Below, piece after piece: positions 1-7,993 of a stretch of DNA of 34,065 nt. The stretch comes from Bacteroidales bacterium UBA1173. GTDB lineage: Bacteria; Bacteroidota; Bacteroidia; Bacteroidales; F082. How positions within the stretch are numbered: position 1 is the first letter of the stretch; every line of letters begins with the position of its first letter. Location: positions 1 to 34,065 of the forward strand of contig DBYZ01000002.1 in assembly GCA_002311655.1 (NCBI GenBank), given 5' to 3'. Under the pieces are notes generated by a model that was given only the letters and a program-made list of their open reading frames with translations, ran no database searches and was not told the origin of the DNA. The position numbers and the translations under genes were made by a program.

Positions 1-30
1 ATACATTGATTGTCAAAAGGTTGGAAGGAA

Positions 31-109
31 AAATTTCCGCAAAAAGGCGCCACTCGGGCTGCGTAAACTCCGTTTCCAAGGCCCTCGCCGGCACCTTTTG
101 CAGAAATTT
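31..109. repeat. long imperfect inverted repeat / possible terminator or REP-like element
   Basis: Left arm 31-51 and right arm 90-109 are imperfect reverse complements: AAATTTC, then C or T, then GCAAAA and GG-GCC, with about three differences. Inside them GGGC (55-58) and GCCC (81-84) can extend the stem. The right arm directly abuts the stop codon of the minus-strand gene ending at 110. Read on that strand it is a large hairpin just after a stop, so a terminator is possible. It is more GC-rich than the neighbouring spacer. No second copy is visible in this window. It could equally be a small dispersed palindromic element. Confidence 0.5.
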
Positions 110-745
110 TTACGCCAAATCTCCAGAAATAAAAAAAATCTTCTTATCGGTAATCTCCATTTTGATCATTCCGATTACGATAAAATTGACCAAAATGCGT
201 TCGGCTGGTTTGCGTTTTAGGTGAGAAATTTCCAAAAATTCTTCAAAACTGATCTTTTCATGTTCATTTAGATATCTAAGAAGCAACATTTCTTCGTCTG
301 AAAAAGTTATTTGGATGTTATTTTTGTCTTTTTCATGCTTCCATACCTTAGTTAATATACTATTGGCGACGATATTCTCATCTTTTACGCGAACATACAC
401 CTTATATATATTATTATGGTCGGGAGCTTTGTGTTTGTGATGTCTGCTTTTGGGTATAATGACTTCTAAAACAGTTTTGCCGTTTATGTTCCATTCTTTC
501 GCAGTGTATTCGACTTCCGGACGGCAATACATCTGGGCTGCTGTCTGAATCATGTGTTTTTCTTCCTCGGATCTGATTCCTGAAATAGAGCCGTTGTCTT
601 TTACACCTATTAATAAACGTCCGCCATCAGTGTTGGCGAAGGCAACAAGAGAGCGCGCAATCTTTTTGCTGTCGGATACCTCAAACTTGAAATCCAACAT
701 TTGATGTTCGCCTTCCGAAATCAATTTTTGTATGTGCCCAGCCAT
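110..745 (-). CDS. AlbA_2 (Schlafen-like) putative DNA-binding / ATP-binding protein
   Basis: The protein is about 211 aa. The N-terminal half matches the AlbA_2 / Schlafen AlbA domain family: an E-x-x-x-x-DFK stretch is followed by SLVAFANTDGGRLLIGVKD and GSISGI. The C-terminal quarter reads like a winged helix-turn-helix (DEEMLLLRYLNEHEKISFEEF). Family members are usually cytosolic and regulatory; the ligand and targets are not known here. The open frame extends 12 codons upstream to 781. I chose the ATG at 745 because an excellent Bacteroidota -7 element (TATTTTTG, 767-760) lies inside that extension, so a transcript would begin after the upstream ATG. It is a single-gene unit, divergent from the XRE gene across an AT-rich spacer, and ends at a large inverted repeat. 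Family assignment is good; function is not determined. Confidence 0.8.
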   Translation of the reverse strand: MAGHIQKLISEGEHQMLDFKFEVSDSKKIARSLVAFANTDGGRLLIGVKDNGSISGIRSEEEKHMIQTAAQMYCRPEVEYTAKEWNINGKTVLEVIIPKSRHHKHKAPDHNNIYKVYVRVKDENIVANSILTKVWKHEKDKNNIQITFSDEEMLLLRYLNEHEKISFEEFLEISHLKRKPAERILVNFIVIGMIKMEITDKKIFFISGDLA

Positions 746-759
746 TGTCTGATTTTTTG

Positions 760-767
760 CAAAAATA
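760..767 (-). promoter_or_regulatory. -7 element for the AlbA_2 gene
   Basis: TATTTTTG on the minus strand matches the Bacteroidota TAnnTTTG consensus and lies 14 nt upstream of the ATG at 745. No clear TTTG -33 element was found. The very short leader it implies is similar to others in this window. Confidence 0.5.
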
Positions 768-781
768 TGAAAAAAATCCAT

Positions 782-1322
782 AACGAATATAAATTTTCGG
801 AGTCGTGAGTAGAATAGGGTGGAGGTCTTAAAAAAGCCATTTTTAGGCGATTTAAGAGCATCTAATTTTTAGACGTGGAATCTTGCTAATGGCGTAAAAA
901 AGTGTCTTATATGTAAAATTTAAAAATGTAAAACGATGATTCTTGAAATTGTCGTAAAAATTTACAAAACTTAAATATATAGTGTAATATATTGAAAAAC
1001 AGCGATATAAACAAATGTAAATTACAAAATTACATGCGTAAAATATTTTTGAAAAAATCACAAGACTATAAAAGCATGTAAAAATGGCGAAAAATGCTGT
1101 AATATACAGAAAACCAATTAAATAAGTAGTTAAAACAAAGTAATAGATTAAATATATTGATATGTTTTAGATTTTTTATTACAAAAGCAATATGATGTTT
1201 AACTAAATGAAAAACAATATTTTAAATTGTATTATATAAGAAAATGTTGAAGCATTTTTGATCATTCGTCATGTTTACAAAAATAAAATCAAAAAAATTA
1301 ACTTATGTATCGATTTAATTTT
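782..1322. other. AT-rich intergenic spacer without convincing gene
   Basis: This stretch between divergent genes is extremely AT-rich. It carries many repeats of the word GTAAAA or GTAAA (near 893, 909, 925, 953, 1016, 1036 and 1077) and a short inverted repeat ATGTAA/TTACAT at 1015-1035. A 69-codon minus-strand reading frame (852-1061) is made mostly of F, I, Y, N and K, as expected from random AT-rich DNA, and I do not accept it as a gene. No tRNA, known RNA family or mobile-element end was recognised. Its base composition differs from the rest of the window, so a decayed or acquired segment is possible. Confidence 0.6.
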
Positions 1323-1330
1323 TACTTTTG
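1323..1330 (+). promoter_or_regulatory. -7 element for the XRE gene
   Basis: TACTTTTG matches TAnnTTTG and lies 46 nt upstream of the ATG at 1377. The -33 element is not obvious. Confidence 0.45.
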
Positions 1331-1362
1331 TAATCTCTAACAATGTTAAAAATGAAATTTTC

Positions 1363-1368
1363 AGGAGG
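1363..1368 (+). promoter_or_regulatory. strong Shine-Dalgarno sequence of the XRE gene
   Basis: AGGAGG ends 8 nt before the ATG. This is unusual for the window, where nearly all genes have A/T-rich leaders with no Shine-Dalgarno match. It fixes the start at 1377. Confidence 0.7.
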
Positions 1369-1376
1369 GAGATACT

Positions 1377-1787
1377 ATGGAAGAAATCAAGGACAGACTT
1401 GCACACATTCTAAGAGCAAAAAATTTGACAGCTTCTCAGTTTGCCGATTTAATGAAAATCCAGGCTTCAAACGTGTCACATTTGTTGAATGGAAGAAATA
1501 AACCGAGTCTGGATTTTTTAATGAAATTGAAGGAGGTTTTTCCTGAATATAGTTTCGATTGGATCATATTGGGAAAGAAACCGATTACAATAAATGAGCC
1601 GAATCCAGTAGTTACTGAAGACCAACAGATGAAATTTGATGAAGTTGAAGAGGAAAAAATCATTGAGTTTGATGAAGTTGAAGAAAAAAATGCTAATGTA
1701 ACACAAATTCTTGAAAATCAAGGAATTGAGAGGATAATTGTTGTTTATAAAGATAAAACATTTGAAATTCTTAAACCACGACAGTGA
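1377..1787 (+). CDS. XRE-family helix-turn-helix transcriptional regulator
   Basis: This 136-aa protein has an N-terminal Cro/CI-type HTH at about residues 1-65. The pattern RLAHILRAKNLTASQFADLM, then QASNVSHLLNGRNKPS, is the classic five-helix fold. A low-complexity acidic linker follows (about 78-107) with FDEVEE repeated twice, encoded by a 16-bp direct repeat at 1635-1650 and 1668-1683 (33-bp period). A short beta-rich tail IERIIVVYKDKTFEIL ends the protein. HTH proteins with this architecture are common in Bacteroidota; the target promoter is unknown. It stands alone, with its own promoter and a strong ribosome binding site, and the next gene has a separate promoter. No phage genes are nearby, so I do not call it a prophage repressor. 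Confidence 0.85.
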   Translation: MEEIKDRLAHILRAKNLTASQFADLMKIQASNVSHLLNGRNKPSLDFLMKLKEVFPEYSFDWIILGKKPITINEPNPVVTEDQQMKFDEVEEEKIIEFDEVEEKNANVTQILENQGIERIIVVYKDKTFEILKPRQ

Positions 1788-1804
1788 AAATTACGATTGG
1801 AAAG

Positions 1805-1834
1805 TTGTTAGATAAACAAAAATTTGTATATTTG
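1805..1834 (+). promoter_or_regulatory. promoter of the nrnA-FKBP operon
   Basis: TTG at 1805-1807, 19 nt of spacing, then TATATTTG at 1827-1834 fits the Bacteroidota -33/-7 promoter. The implied transcript starts about 20 nt before the ATG at 1861. Confidence 0.6.
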
Positions 1835-1860
1835 TTCCCTAATATAAATAAGGTGAAACA

Positions 1861-2883
1861 ATGTCTAAACAATTGTTTTTCAATCAATTCCGTGAAATAC
1901 TATCACAATATAAACGTGTCGTAATAGTTTCGCATGTCAATCCTGATGGTGACGCTATAGGTTCATCATTGGCGTTGTATTATTTCCTTCTGAAGTTTGG
2001 AATTGATGCAAAAGTGATTATTCCTAATGATTTTCCATCATTTTTGGCATGGATGCCAGGGGTGGAAAATATTTTAATATTTGATAAAAATGCTGAGAAA
2101 GGTGTTGAATTGTTGAATTCAGCGGATTTGATTTGTTATCTGGATTTCAATCATCCATCACGTACTGGATTGGTTCACAATGACTTATGCCATTGCAAAA
2201 ATACACCAAGAGTTTTAATCGATCATCACAGAGATGCTGATTATTCTCAGTTTATTGCATATTTGTCGGAGGTTGAAACGTCAAGTACATCTGAATTGGT
2301 AGCTGAATTGATTCAACATTTTGGTTTTGACAAATATCTTGATGACAATATCGCCACATGTTTGTTGGTTGGCATAATGACTGATACAGGCTCGTTTGCG
2401 CATTCGATTTATCATCCGGATACGTTTGAAATTTGCGGAAAACTTATCTCTCCTACAGTTGATTATCAATTGATACACAGTAAGATATACAGTACATTCT
2501 CTGAGAATAGGCTGCGTTTGTTGGGATTCTGTATCAGTAACAGAATGACAATTCTGGATGGTTATAATACTGCATACATTTATCTTAGCAAATCAGATTT
2601 GGAGGAGTTTAACTATCAAGTGGGTGATACTGAAGGTGTTGTGAATTTCCCACTAATGATTGACAATATCAGGATGTCTGTGTTAATCACTGAACGTCAA
2701 GGGGTTATAAGATTTTCGTTTAGGTCGAAAGGTGATTTTTCGGTGCATGAGTTGGCGAAAGAGCATTTTAATGGCGGAGGACACACTAATGCGGCTGGTG
2801 GAACGTTGGAATGTGGTATGGAACAGGCAATTAAGGCGTTTTTGGACGTAATGCCTCAATATAAAGAGGAGTTGAATAAATAA
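1861..2883 (+). CDS. nrnA: DHH/DHHA1 phosphoesterase, NrnA-like oligoribonuclease / pAp phosphatase
   Basis: This 340-aa protein has the full set of DHH-family motifs: HVNPDGDAIGS (25-35), an Asp in LDFNHPSR (95-102), DHH (122-124), TDTGSF (175-180), and the DHHA1 substrate-binding glycine motif GGGHTNAAGG (306-315). The family uses two Mn ions to degrade short RNA oligomers to mononucleotides and to dephosphorylate pAp; the protein is cytosolic. Length matches the NrnA family. Its stop codon overlaps the start of the next gene as TAATG, so it is the first gene of an operon with three FKBP lipoproteins. A DHH gene next to a GldI-type FKBP lipoprotein is a known Bacteroidota neighbourhood. The exact substrate preference is inferred from family, not seen. 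Confidence 0.9.
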   Translation: MSKQLFFNQFREILSQYKRVVIVSHVNPDGDAIGSSLALYYFLLKFGIDAKVIIPNDFPSFLAWMPGVENILIFDKNAEKGVELLNSADLICYLDFNHPSRTGLVHNDLCHCKNTPRVLIDHHRDADYSQFIAYLSEVETSSTSELVAELIQHFGFDKYLDDNIATCLLVGIMTDTGSFAHSIYHPDTFEICGKLISPTVDYQLIHSKIYSTFSENRLRLLGFCISNRMTILDGYNTAYIYLSKSDLEEFNYQVGDTEGVVNFPLMIDNIRMSVLITERQGVIRFSFRSKGDFSVHELAKEHFNGGGHTNAAGGTLECGMEQAIKAFLDVMPQYKEELNK

Positions 2884-3422
2884 TGATAAGGTTTTTGAAG
2901 ATATTATTAATGGTTTTTGTTGTAAGTTTGGTGTTACTGGCATGCAATGAAAAACAGGATAATAGTAATAATATTGATAAGAAACAGAGAAAAGAAAGTC
3001 TTGAAAAGACCAACAGATATTTGTATTTGAAGGAGAAAGAGGCAATTAATGACTATATTGAGCGTCATGGAATTGAAGTGGTCAGAACTGGTTCCGGAGT
3101 ATGCTATCGCATTGTAAAACAAGGACTTGGTTCTAAGATAAAGCCAGAAGAGGTTGTTGGTATGGAATATGAAGTGAGGCTTTTAAACGGTGATATTGTG
3201 TATAGTTCGAAAGAAGATGGCATAAAAGAATTTGTTGTAGGTCGAGGTGGTGTTGAAAGCGGACTTGATGAAGCTGTGCAATATATGCATAGAGGTGATG
3301 TGGCGGAGATTATTATTCCTTCACATCTTGCTCATGGACTGATTGGTGACGGAAGAAGAATTAAAGCACGCACCCCAATTGTTTATAAGATAAAAATAAT
3401 TGATAATCAAATAAATAAGTAA
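2883..3422 (+). CDS. FKBP-type peptidyl-prolyl isomerase lipoprotein, GldI-like (single domain)
   Basis: This 179-aa protein has a type II signal peptide with lipobox LLAC at about residue 20, so it is probably anchored in the periplasm or outer membrane. An Asn/Lys-rich spacer leads to one FKBP-like domain (about 75-179) containing GMEYEVRLLNGDIVYSS and a VAEIIIPSHLAHG strand-loop. It resembles GldI, a lipoprotein PPIase linked to gliding in flavobacteria, but no other gld genes are in the window, so a general periplasmic folding role is as likely. Some canonical active-site aromatics of FKBPs are replaced (YEVRLLNG where VHYTG is usual), so isomerase activity may be weak. The start overlaps the nrnA stop by 1 nt. 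Confidence 0.82.
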   Translation: MIRFLKILLMVFVVSLVLLACNEKQDNSNNIDKKQRKESLEKTNRYLYLKEKEAINDYIERHGIEVVRTGSGVCYRIVKQGLGSKIKPEEVVGMEYEVRLLNGDIVYSSKEDGIKEFVVGRGGVESGLDEAVQYMHRGDVAEIIIPSHLAHGLIGDGRRIKARTPIVYKIKIIDNQINK

Positions 3423-3433
3423 AAATTAAAAAA

Positions 3434-4303
3434 ATGAAAAGAGCATTTTTAATTGTGACGGCATTATGTTTAATGCTTTCAGTGTTTGTCGGCTGCAACA
3501 GCGGACAGAAAGGTTACAAGACAACTGACAGTGGTTTACAGTATCGTTTCCATGTAACAAATCAAGGAGATATTCCTAAACAAGGTGATATTATTGATTT
3601 TGCATGGAAGTGCACGGTAAATGATACAACAGTACTGATTCCTGCATCACCTTATATGATTAAATTGCAAGAACCAATGTATGACGGTGATTTGATGGAA
3701 GGTATAGCTATGATGCACAAGGGTGACTCTGCATCATTTGTTGTTAATATTGACTCGGCTGCCACTTATATCTTTGGTAATCAGCAGCTTGCTGATCAGT
3801 ATGGCGATGATGATATCATGAGATTTGATATTAAGATTAACGATTTTTATCCAGAAGAAGAGTTGGTTATAAAGATGGTTGAAGCAATCAAGCAACAGTA
3901 TCCGGAAGAGTCTGCCAAGGCTGAATCAGAGATGAAACAGTATTTTGCTGATAATAATATCGTCGCAACTCCAACAGCATCAGGACTTTACTATGTTCAG
4001 ACAGCTGAAGGTAACGGTGAGATGCCTGCTAAAGGTGACAATGTCAAGGTTCATTATACTGGCAAATTGTTGAATGGAAAAGTGTTCGACTCATCACTTG
4101 AACGCAATGAACCTATCGAGGTGCCTATCGGAATAGGTCGTGTTATTCCGGGTTGGGACGAAGGTATCATGATGATGTCAAAAGGTGAGAAGGGTGTGCT
4201 TTATATCCCTTACTATCTTGGATATGGCGACAGAGGCGCAGGTGCTGACATTCCGCCATTTGCAAATCTTATCTTTGAAGTCGAACTTATTGATTTCGAA
4301 TAG
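3434..4303 (+). CDS. FKBP-type peptidyl-prolyl isomerase lipoprotein (two FKBP-like domains)
   Basis: This 289-aa lipoprotein precursor has lipobox FVGC at about residue 21. Residues about 28-145 form a degenerate FKBP-like domain (TDSGLQYRF... then DGDLMEGIAMMHKGDSA). Residues about 170-289 are a canonical FKBP domain with VKVHYTGKLLNGKVFDSS, VIPGWDEGIMMMSKGE, YLGYGDRG and a closing FEVELIDF strand, so this copy should be catalytically competent. A helical linker joins them. It is expected to act in the periplasm on proline-containing envelope proteins. It lies 11 nt after the first FKBP gene and 3 nt before the third, so the three are almost certainly co-transcribed. Confidence 0.9.
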   Translation: MKRAFLIVTALCLMLSVFVGCNSGQKGYKTTDSGLQYRFHVTNQGDIPKQGDIIDFAWKCTVNDTTVLIPASPYMIKLQEPMYDGDLMEGIAMMHKGDSASFVVNIDSAATYIFGNQQLADQYGDDDIMRFDIKINDFYPEEELVIKMVEAIKQQYPEESAKAESEMKQYFADNNIVATPTASGLYYVQTAEGNGEMPAKGDNVKVHYTGKLLNGKVFDSSLERNEPIEVPIGIGRVIPGWDEGIMMMSKGEKGVLYIPYYLGYGDRGAGADIPPFANLIFEVELIDFE

Positions 4304-4306
4304 ATT

Positions 4307-5632
4307 ATGAAAAGACTGCCATCATATCTTATAATCCTGTTATTTGGTGTAGTTTTCTTTTCGTGTAAAAACTCTGTTTATAAGGGTTTTGATAAAATGG
4401 AAAACGGCGCTTATATGCATTTTTATGATGTCAACAAACAAGGAGATATGCCATTAATCGGCGATGTCGTTGTTGTTGACATAAAGCAGACAATGGGCGA
4501 TTCCTTATTCTATTCTTCAAGTTATGAGGATAATGGAACCATTGAATTTGAAGTGACGGAATCTTCGTTTGTTGGAGATATGATGGCAGGTCTTTTAAAC
4601 ATGCATGTTAACGACTCTGCAACAGTGGTATATCTGCTGGACTCAATGTGTATCAATGTGTTAGGAATGGATGAAGTGCCGAGCTATCTTATCGCTGGTA
4701 CACCTATTTATGTTGATATGAGGTTGAAAGATATTATTCCAGCGGAAGTGATTGAAGCGCAAAGACAGAATGAGTTGCAGATAATGAAACAGAATGATGA
4801 AGACCGTTTGGCGATGTATTATTCAGATGTGAATAATAAAATCACAAAAGACGGTCTTATTATATTGAATGTCAAAGGGAAAGGACGTGGGGCAAAGGAA
4901 GGCGATATTTTGATGATTAACTTCAATATGATTACTCTTGAAGGCGATACATTGCTTGATTTGTTTAACAGAGAGCCTGTTGCTGTGAGATGTGGTGATG
5001 TCGAGCTTGGCGAAGGCTTTGCTGAAGCGATGAAATATGTTCCTGAGGGAGGAGAAGCCCATTTTGTGATACCTTCGTCGTTGGCATTTGACAGTGTCGG
5101 GCTGAACACTTCGATATTGCCTTATACATCATTCGTGTTGAACGTAAAAAATACAAGAATTCTTACGCAAAAAGAGTATGAAGAAGAGCAGAGACAGCTT
5201 TATGAGGCTCAGGAAGCGGAGAATTTGAAAAGATTGGAAGAAGAACCGGCCAGAATTGAGAAATTTGTTAAAGATCATAATGTAAATGTCGCTCCAAGTG
5301 CCACAGGTGTTTATTATCTTGAGATAAAGCCAGGAAACGGTGCCGCGGTTGAAGCTGGCGATTTGGTTGCTATACATTATAATCTGTATAATTTGGACGA
5401 CAAGCTTATAGAATCCAGCTATGAGGTAGAGCCACTGCAGTTTGTTTATGGTAACGATGAGATGGTTCCTGGCATTGAAGAAGCACTCGGACACATGAGA
5501 GTGGGAGGGAAGTCGACAATAATTGTCCCATCAGCAATGGGATTTGGAGACATCGCCATTGATAAGGATTTACCTGCAAATTCAGCAGTTGTTTTTGATA
5601 TCGAACTTATTGACGTTCAGAAGCTCCATTAG
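4307..5632 (+). CDS. FKBP-type peptidyl-prolyl isomerase lipoprotein (three FKBP-like domains)
   Basis: This 441-aa lipoprotein precursor has lipobox FFSC at about residue 20. Three FKBP-like units can be made out: about 25-145 (degenerate), about 178-282 (DGLIILNVKGKG... with VPEGGEAHFVIPSSLAF) and about 335-440 (SATGVYYLEIKPGNG, VAIHYNLYNLDDKLIESS, MVPGIEEALGHMRVGGKS). A Glu-rich helix (about 285-330, EEEQRQLYEAQEAENLKRLE) separates the last two. None keeps every canonical active-site residue, so a chaperone or scaffold role is possible. It is the last gene of the nrnA operon. Its final 26 bp overlap, tail to tail, the end of the O-antigen ligase gene on the other strand. Confidence 0.85.
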   Translation: MKRLPSYLIILLFGVVFFSCKNSVYKGFDKMENGAYMHFYDVNKQGDMPLIGDVVVVDIKQTMGDSLFYSSSYEDNGTIEFEVTESSFVGDMMAGLLNMHVNDSATVVYLLDSMCINVLGMDEVPSYLIAGTPIYVDMRLKDIIPAEVIEAQRQNELQIMKQNDEDRLAMYYSDVNNKITKDGLIILNVKGKGRGAKEGDILMINFNMITLEGDTLLDLFNREPVAVRCGDVELGEGFAEAMKYVPEGGEAHFVIPSSLAFDSVGLNTSILPYTSFVLNVKNTRILTQKEYEEEQRQLYEAQEAENLKRLEEEPARIEKFVKDHNVNVAPSATGVYYLEIKPGNGAAVEAGDLVAIHYNLYNLDDKLIESSYEVEPLQFVYGNDEMVPGIEEALGHMRVGGKSTIIVPSAMGFGDIAIDKDLPANSAVVFDIELIDVQKLH

Positions 5633-7064
5633 TTTCGTAGAAGTCTTTCTTGTCAGCATGGAAACAGTCGATGGCTGTTATTATAGCCATGCAACTCCAT
5701 ACCGGAACCGCTAGTTTGTCGGTATCGAGGAAGTTGTTGAGTGTTCCATGAACGAAATAGCCTAACAATGCTAAAGTAGCAGCAAGCACTAGTATTTTCG
5801 ATTCTTTATTCTGTGCTTTTCTGTATGTCATCAAGCCACAATACATAAAGACAACCACTAATGACACAACAATTAAAGAGCCAGGGACACCTTGTTCTGC
5901 AAGTGCTCCAATATATTCGCTGTGAGCGTTGCCCATATCGCCTGAATTAGTGCTGATGATGGTCTTGTTTTTCGACTCTTGGAATGGAGCGTAAACAAAC
6001 TGGTAAGTTCCTGGTCCCCAGCCGACTAATGGTCTCTCTTTGAACATCCTGATAGCTGAGTTCCAACGGTTTATACGTTCAAGGTTTGATGCATCTGTTG
6101 AGATATTCGTCATTGACTGTATGTTTTCCACGATATTTCCAGAAGCATCTTGGTCGTTCTTTGACAAAGAATCAAAGATTTGCTGTTGGAATGAGAAGAA
6201 CAACACAATCAAAATGGTTGAAACAAACGCAATGTATTTGAACTTGATCTTGAGGAGTACGCATGTCAATACTCCGAGAGCAGCGATGAGGCTGATCCAA
6301 GAGGCGCGGCAGAATGATAGCACTATTGCCAAAAGAAGCAAGCACAGCACTATTACTACGGCTATCCTTTTGTTTCTCTGCATGTTAGGCATGAAAAGAT
6401 ATGCTGCGCAAAGTATGATGTAGATTGCCAGAACAGCACCGTAAGCGGTATGGTCATTGTAAAATGGAGTCATCACCCAGTGAGCGGTGTCGCCGTCAAA
6501 ACCATGCATTGCGTGGTTGGTTATTGTGTATATAACCACTATGACAAGTCCTGCGATATACAGCCAGATGAATCTGTTGATATTTTTAGGATTTTTAAAC
6601 AACAATGCGCACAGGAAGTATGACGGGACGATGAACCAAAGTCGCGACATAATGAATTTCAGTGAAACGATAGGCATTTCGCTGGTAATCGTGGTGATGC
6701 ACATCCAGATAAACATGATATATATCACTATTGAGATTGGATGTGTGCTTATTTTAAAGTCAAACTTACGTTCATAAAGGTATTTCGCCACAAAAAGGAC
6801 CAAAACTCCAGCAAGAAGTGGCTCGGAAGGCAGTGAAACGGCCAATCCGCCTGCGACGGTCTCTATATTAATAGATAAAGGTGTAAGAAGCGATATTAAA
6901 AGCAGGACTTTGTCCAATGAGAAAACGTATAACAGCAGTATTCCGACGACAGCCGGCAGAGCAAAAGCAAGATAAGTGTCTTTTTTGACAACGAAATAAA
7001 GACCTATTGCGACGAATAACGCCACAATAATATATAATGCCGCTGTTTTAACGTATTTCTGCAT
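5607..7064 (-). CDS. O-antigen ligase / polymerase family membrane protein (Wzy_C)
   Basis: This 485-aa protein has about a dozen hydrophobic segments and one large extracytoplasmic loop (about 295-400). The loop carries the Wzy_C/WaaL signature: ERINRWNSAIRMFKERPLVG, then WGPGTYQF, then a conserved His in GNAHSEYIGALAEQG. The family joins polysaccharide to lipid A-core or polymerises repeat units on the periplasmic face of the inner membrane. Sequence alone does not separate ligase from polymerase, nor rule out a role in protein O-glycosylation. The start ATG overlaps the upstream stop as TAATG, so it is translated with the Wzz-like genes. The 3' end overlaps the convergent FKBP gene by 26 bp, so both C-termini share DNA. 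Confidence 0.85.
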   Translation of the reverse strand: MQKYVKTAALYIIVALFVAIGLYFVVKKDTYLAFALPAVVGILLLYVFSLDKVLLLISLLTPLSINIETVAGGLAVSLPSEPLLAGVLVLFVAKYLYERKFDFKISTHPISIVIYIMFIWMCITTITSEMPIVSLKFIMSRLWFIVPSYFLCALLFKNPKNINRFIWLYIAGLVIVVIYTITNHAMHGFDGDTAHWVMTPFYNDHTAYGAVLAIYIILCAAYLFMPNMQRNKRIAVVIVLCLLLLAIVLSFCRASWISLIAALGVLTCVLLKIKFKYIAFVSTILIVLFFSFQQQIFDSLSKNDQDASGNIVENIQSMTNISTDASNLERINRWNSAIRMFKERPLVGWGPGTYQFVYAPFQESKNKTIISTNSGDMGNAHSEYIGALAEQGVPGSLIVVSLVVVFMYCGLMTYRKAQNKESKILVLAATLALLGYFVHGTLNNFLDTDKLAVPVWSCMAIITAIDCFHADKKDFYETNGASERQ

Positions 7065-7993
7065 TATTTAAGTTTCTTATTATCAAAAAGATAGATGACG
7101 ATAATTGTCATCACGAAAGCAGCCAAAGCACATAATGCGACTGCCACCCATCTTACTGGGTATGCTTTCTTATCTGACACAAACGGCTCGGAGATCACGT
7201 TTGAGAATGTCATATCAGCTTTGTAGAAACGAAGTTCCTGCTCGTATTCGAGGCGGGCGACGCTATAAGATTTGTTCTCGGATTCAATGAGTTTTTTGAG
7301 TGCTACGAATTCCGGTCCATATTTCTCCATGTTTTCCAAAAGCTCGTTAGCTGTGTCATTGTTGCCTTTTGAACCAATGATGCCTTTGGTAACCTCGCGA
7401 GTTTGGTTTTCATAGTCCAACAGACCGTATTCTTCTGACATTTCGGCCATGCGTTTTGCCAAAGAATCGATGAAAAGCTGTTTCTGGTCAAGTTGGTATT
7501 TGTACATGTTAACAACTTCAAGTCTCTTCACTTTGTGGAGTTTTCCGACTTTATAGTCATATAATCTGATGATTTCATTAGCAATAGCACAAGCGATTTC
7601 CGGATCTTTGTCCATAACTTTGATAAGCACAGCATCGTAAGGGGTTCTTGAGATGCGGACATTGTCTTTGTACTCGTTAATGAGAGCTGTTTTCCAGTAT
7701 TTGTAACCTTTGTCAATTTTGTAATGCTTCATAAGGTCGAATTTCTCGACGATAGAATCCATGATTTCATTTGATTGCATTATCTGGAGCATCTGCTCGG
7801 TGAAAGTTTCGTCAGAATATGCGGAAACGTTGCTAGGGTAGAGGACTGCCTCAGATTTATACAAAGGTGTAATAAATGTTGGACCTGAAAACACGGCACC
7901 ACAAACTGCCGCTACAAGTGTGATTATGATTATGTGCCATTTCCACTTGAAAATGGTTTTAATCATGGTTGTGTTGTCAAAATAATTACTCAT
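7064..7993 (-). CDS. Wzz-like polysaccharide chain-length determinant protein (copy 2)
   Basis: This is about 309 aa. One transmembrane helix lies near the N-terminus (WKWHIIIITLVAAVCGAVFS) and one near the C-terminus (about 280-300, WVAVALCALAAFVMTIIVIY), flanking a mostly helical periplasmic domain, which is the Wzz/PCP topology. No C-terminal kinase domain is present, so it is a PCP-1-like rather than a Wzc-like protein. The open frame continues upstream to 8083, but those codons lie within the preceding gene. I use the ATG at 7993, which overlaps the upstream stop by 8 nt (GATGAGTAA). It is homologous to the preceding gene, sharing YPSN/YPTT, EQMLQI, KFDLMKHY and DPEIA segments. It is expected to set polysaccharide length together with the neighbouring ligase or polymerase. 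Confidence 0.85.
   Translation of the reverse strand: MSNYFDNTTMIKTIFKWKWHIIIITLVAAVCGAVFSGPTFITPLYKSEAVLYPSNVSAYSDETFTEQMLQIMQSNEIMDSIVEKFDLMKHYKIDKGYKYWKTALINEYKDNVRISRTPYDAVLIKVMDKDPEIACAIANEIIRLYDYKVGKLHKVKRLEVVNMYKYQLDQKQLFIDSLAKRMAEMSEEYGLLDYENQTREVTKGIIGSKGNNDTANELLENMEKYGPEFVALKKLIESENKSYSVARLEYEQELRFYKADMTFSNVISEPFVSDKKAYPVRWVAVALCALAAFVMTIIVIYLFDNKKLK

Noticed and set aside
6..224. 72-codon plus-strand reading frame at the window start
   Set aside because: It crosses the long inverted repeat and runs antisense into the AlbA_2 gene; no promoter or recognisable protein sequence.
852..1061. 69-codon minus-strand frame in the AT-rich spacer
   Set aside because: Composition (F, I, Y, N, K) is what random AT-rich DNA gives; no promoter or ribosome binding site was noted and no family was recognised.
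1377..1787. Prophage repressor
   Set aside because: The HTH alone would allow it, but no integrase, phage structural genes or att-like repeats are nearby.
5607..5632. Frameshift or sequencing error producing the coding overlap
   Set aside because: Both reading frames are intact through the overlap and each gives a plausible C-terminus, so an error is not needed to explain it.
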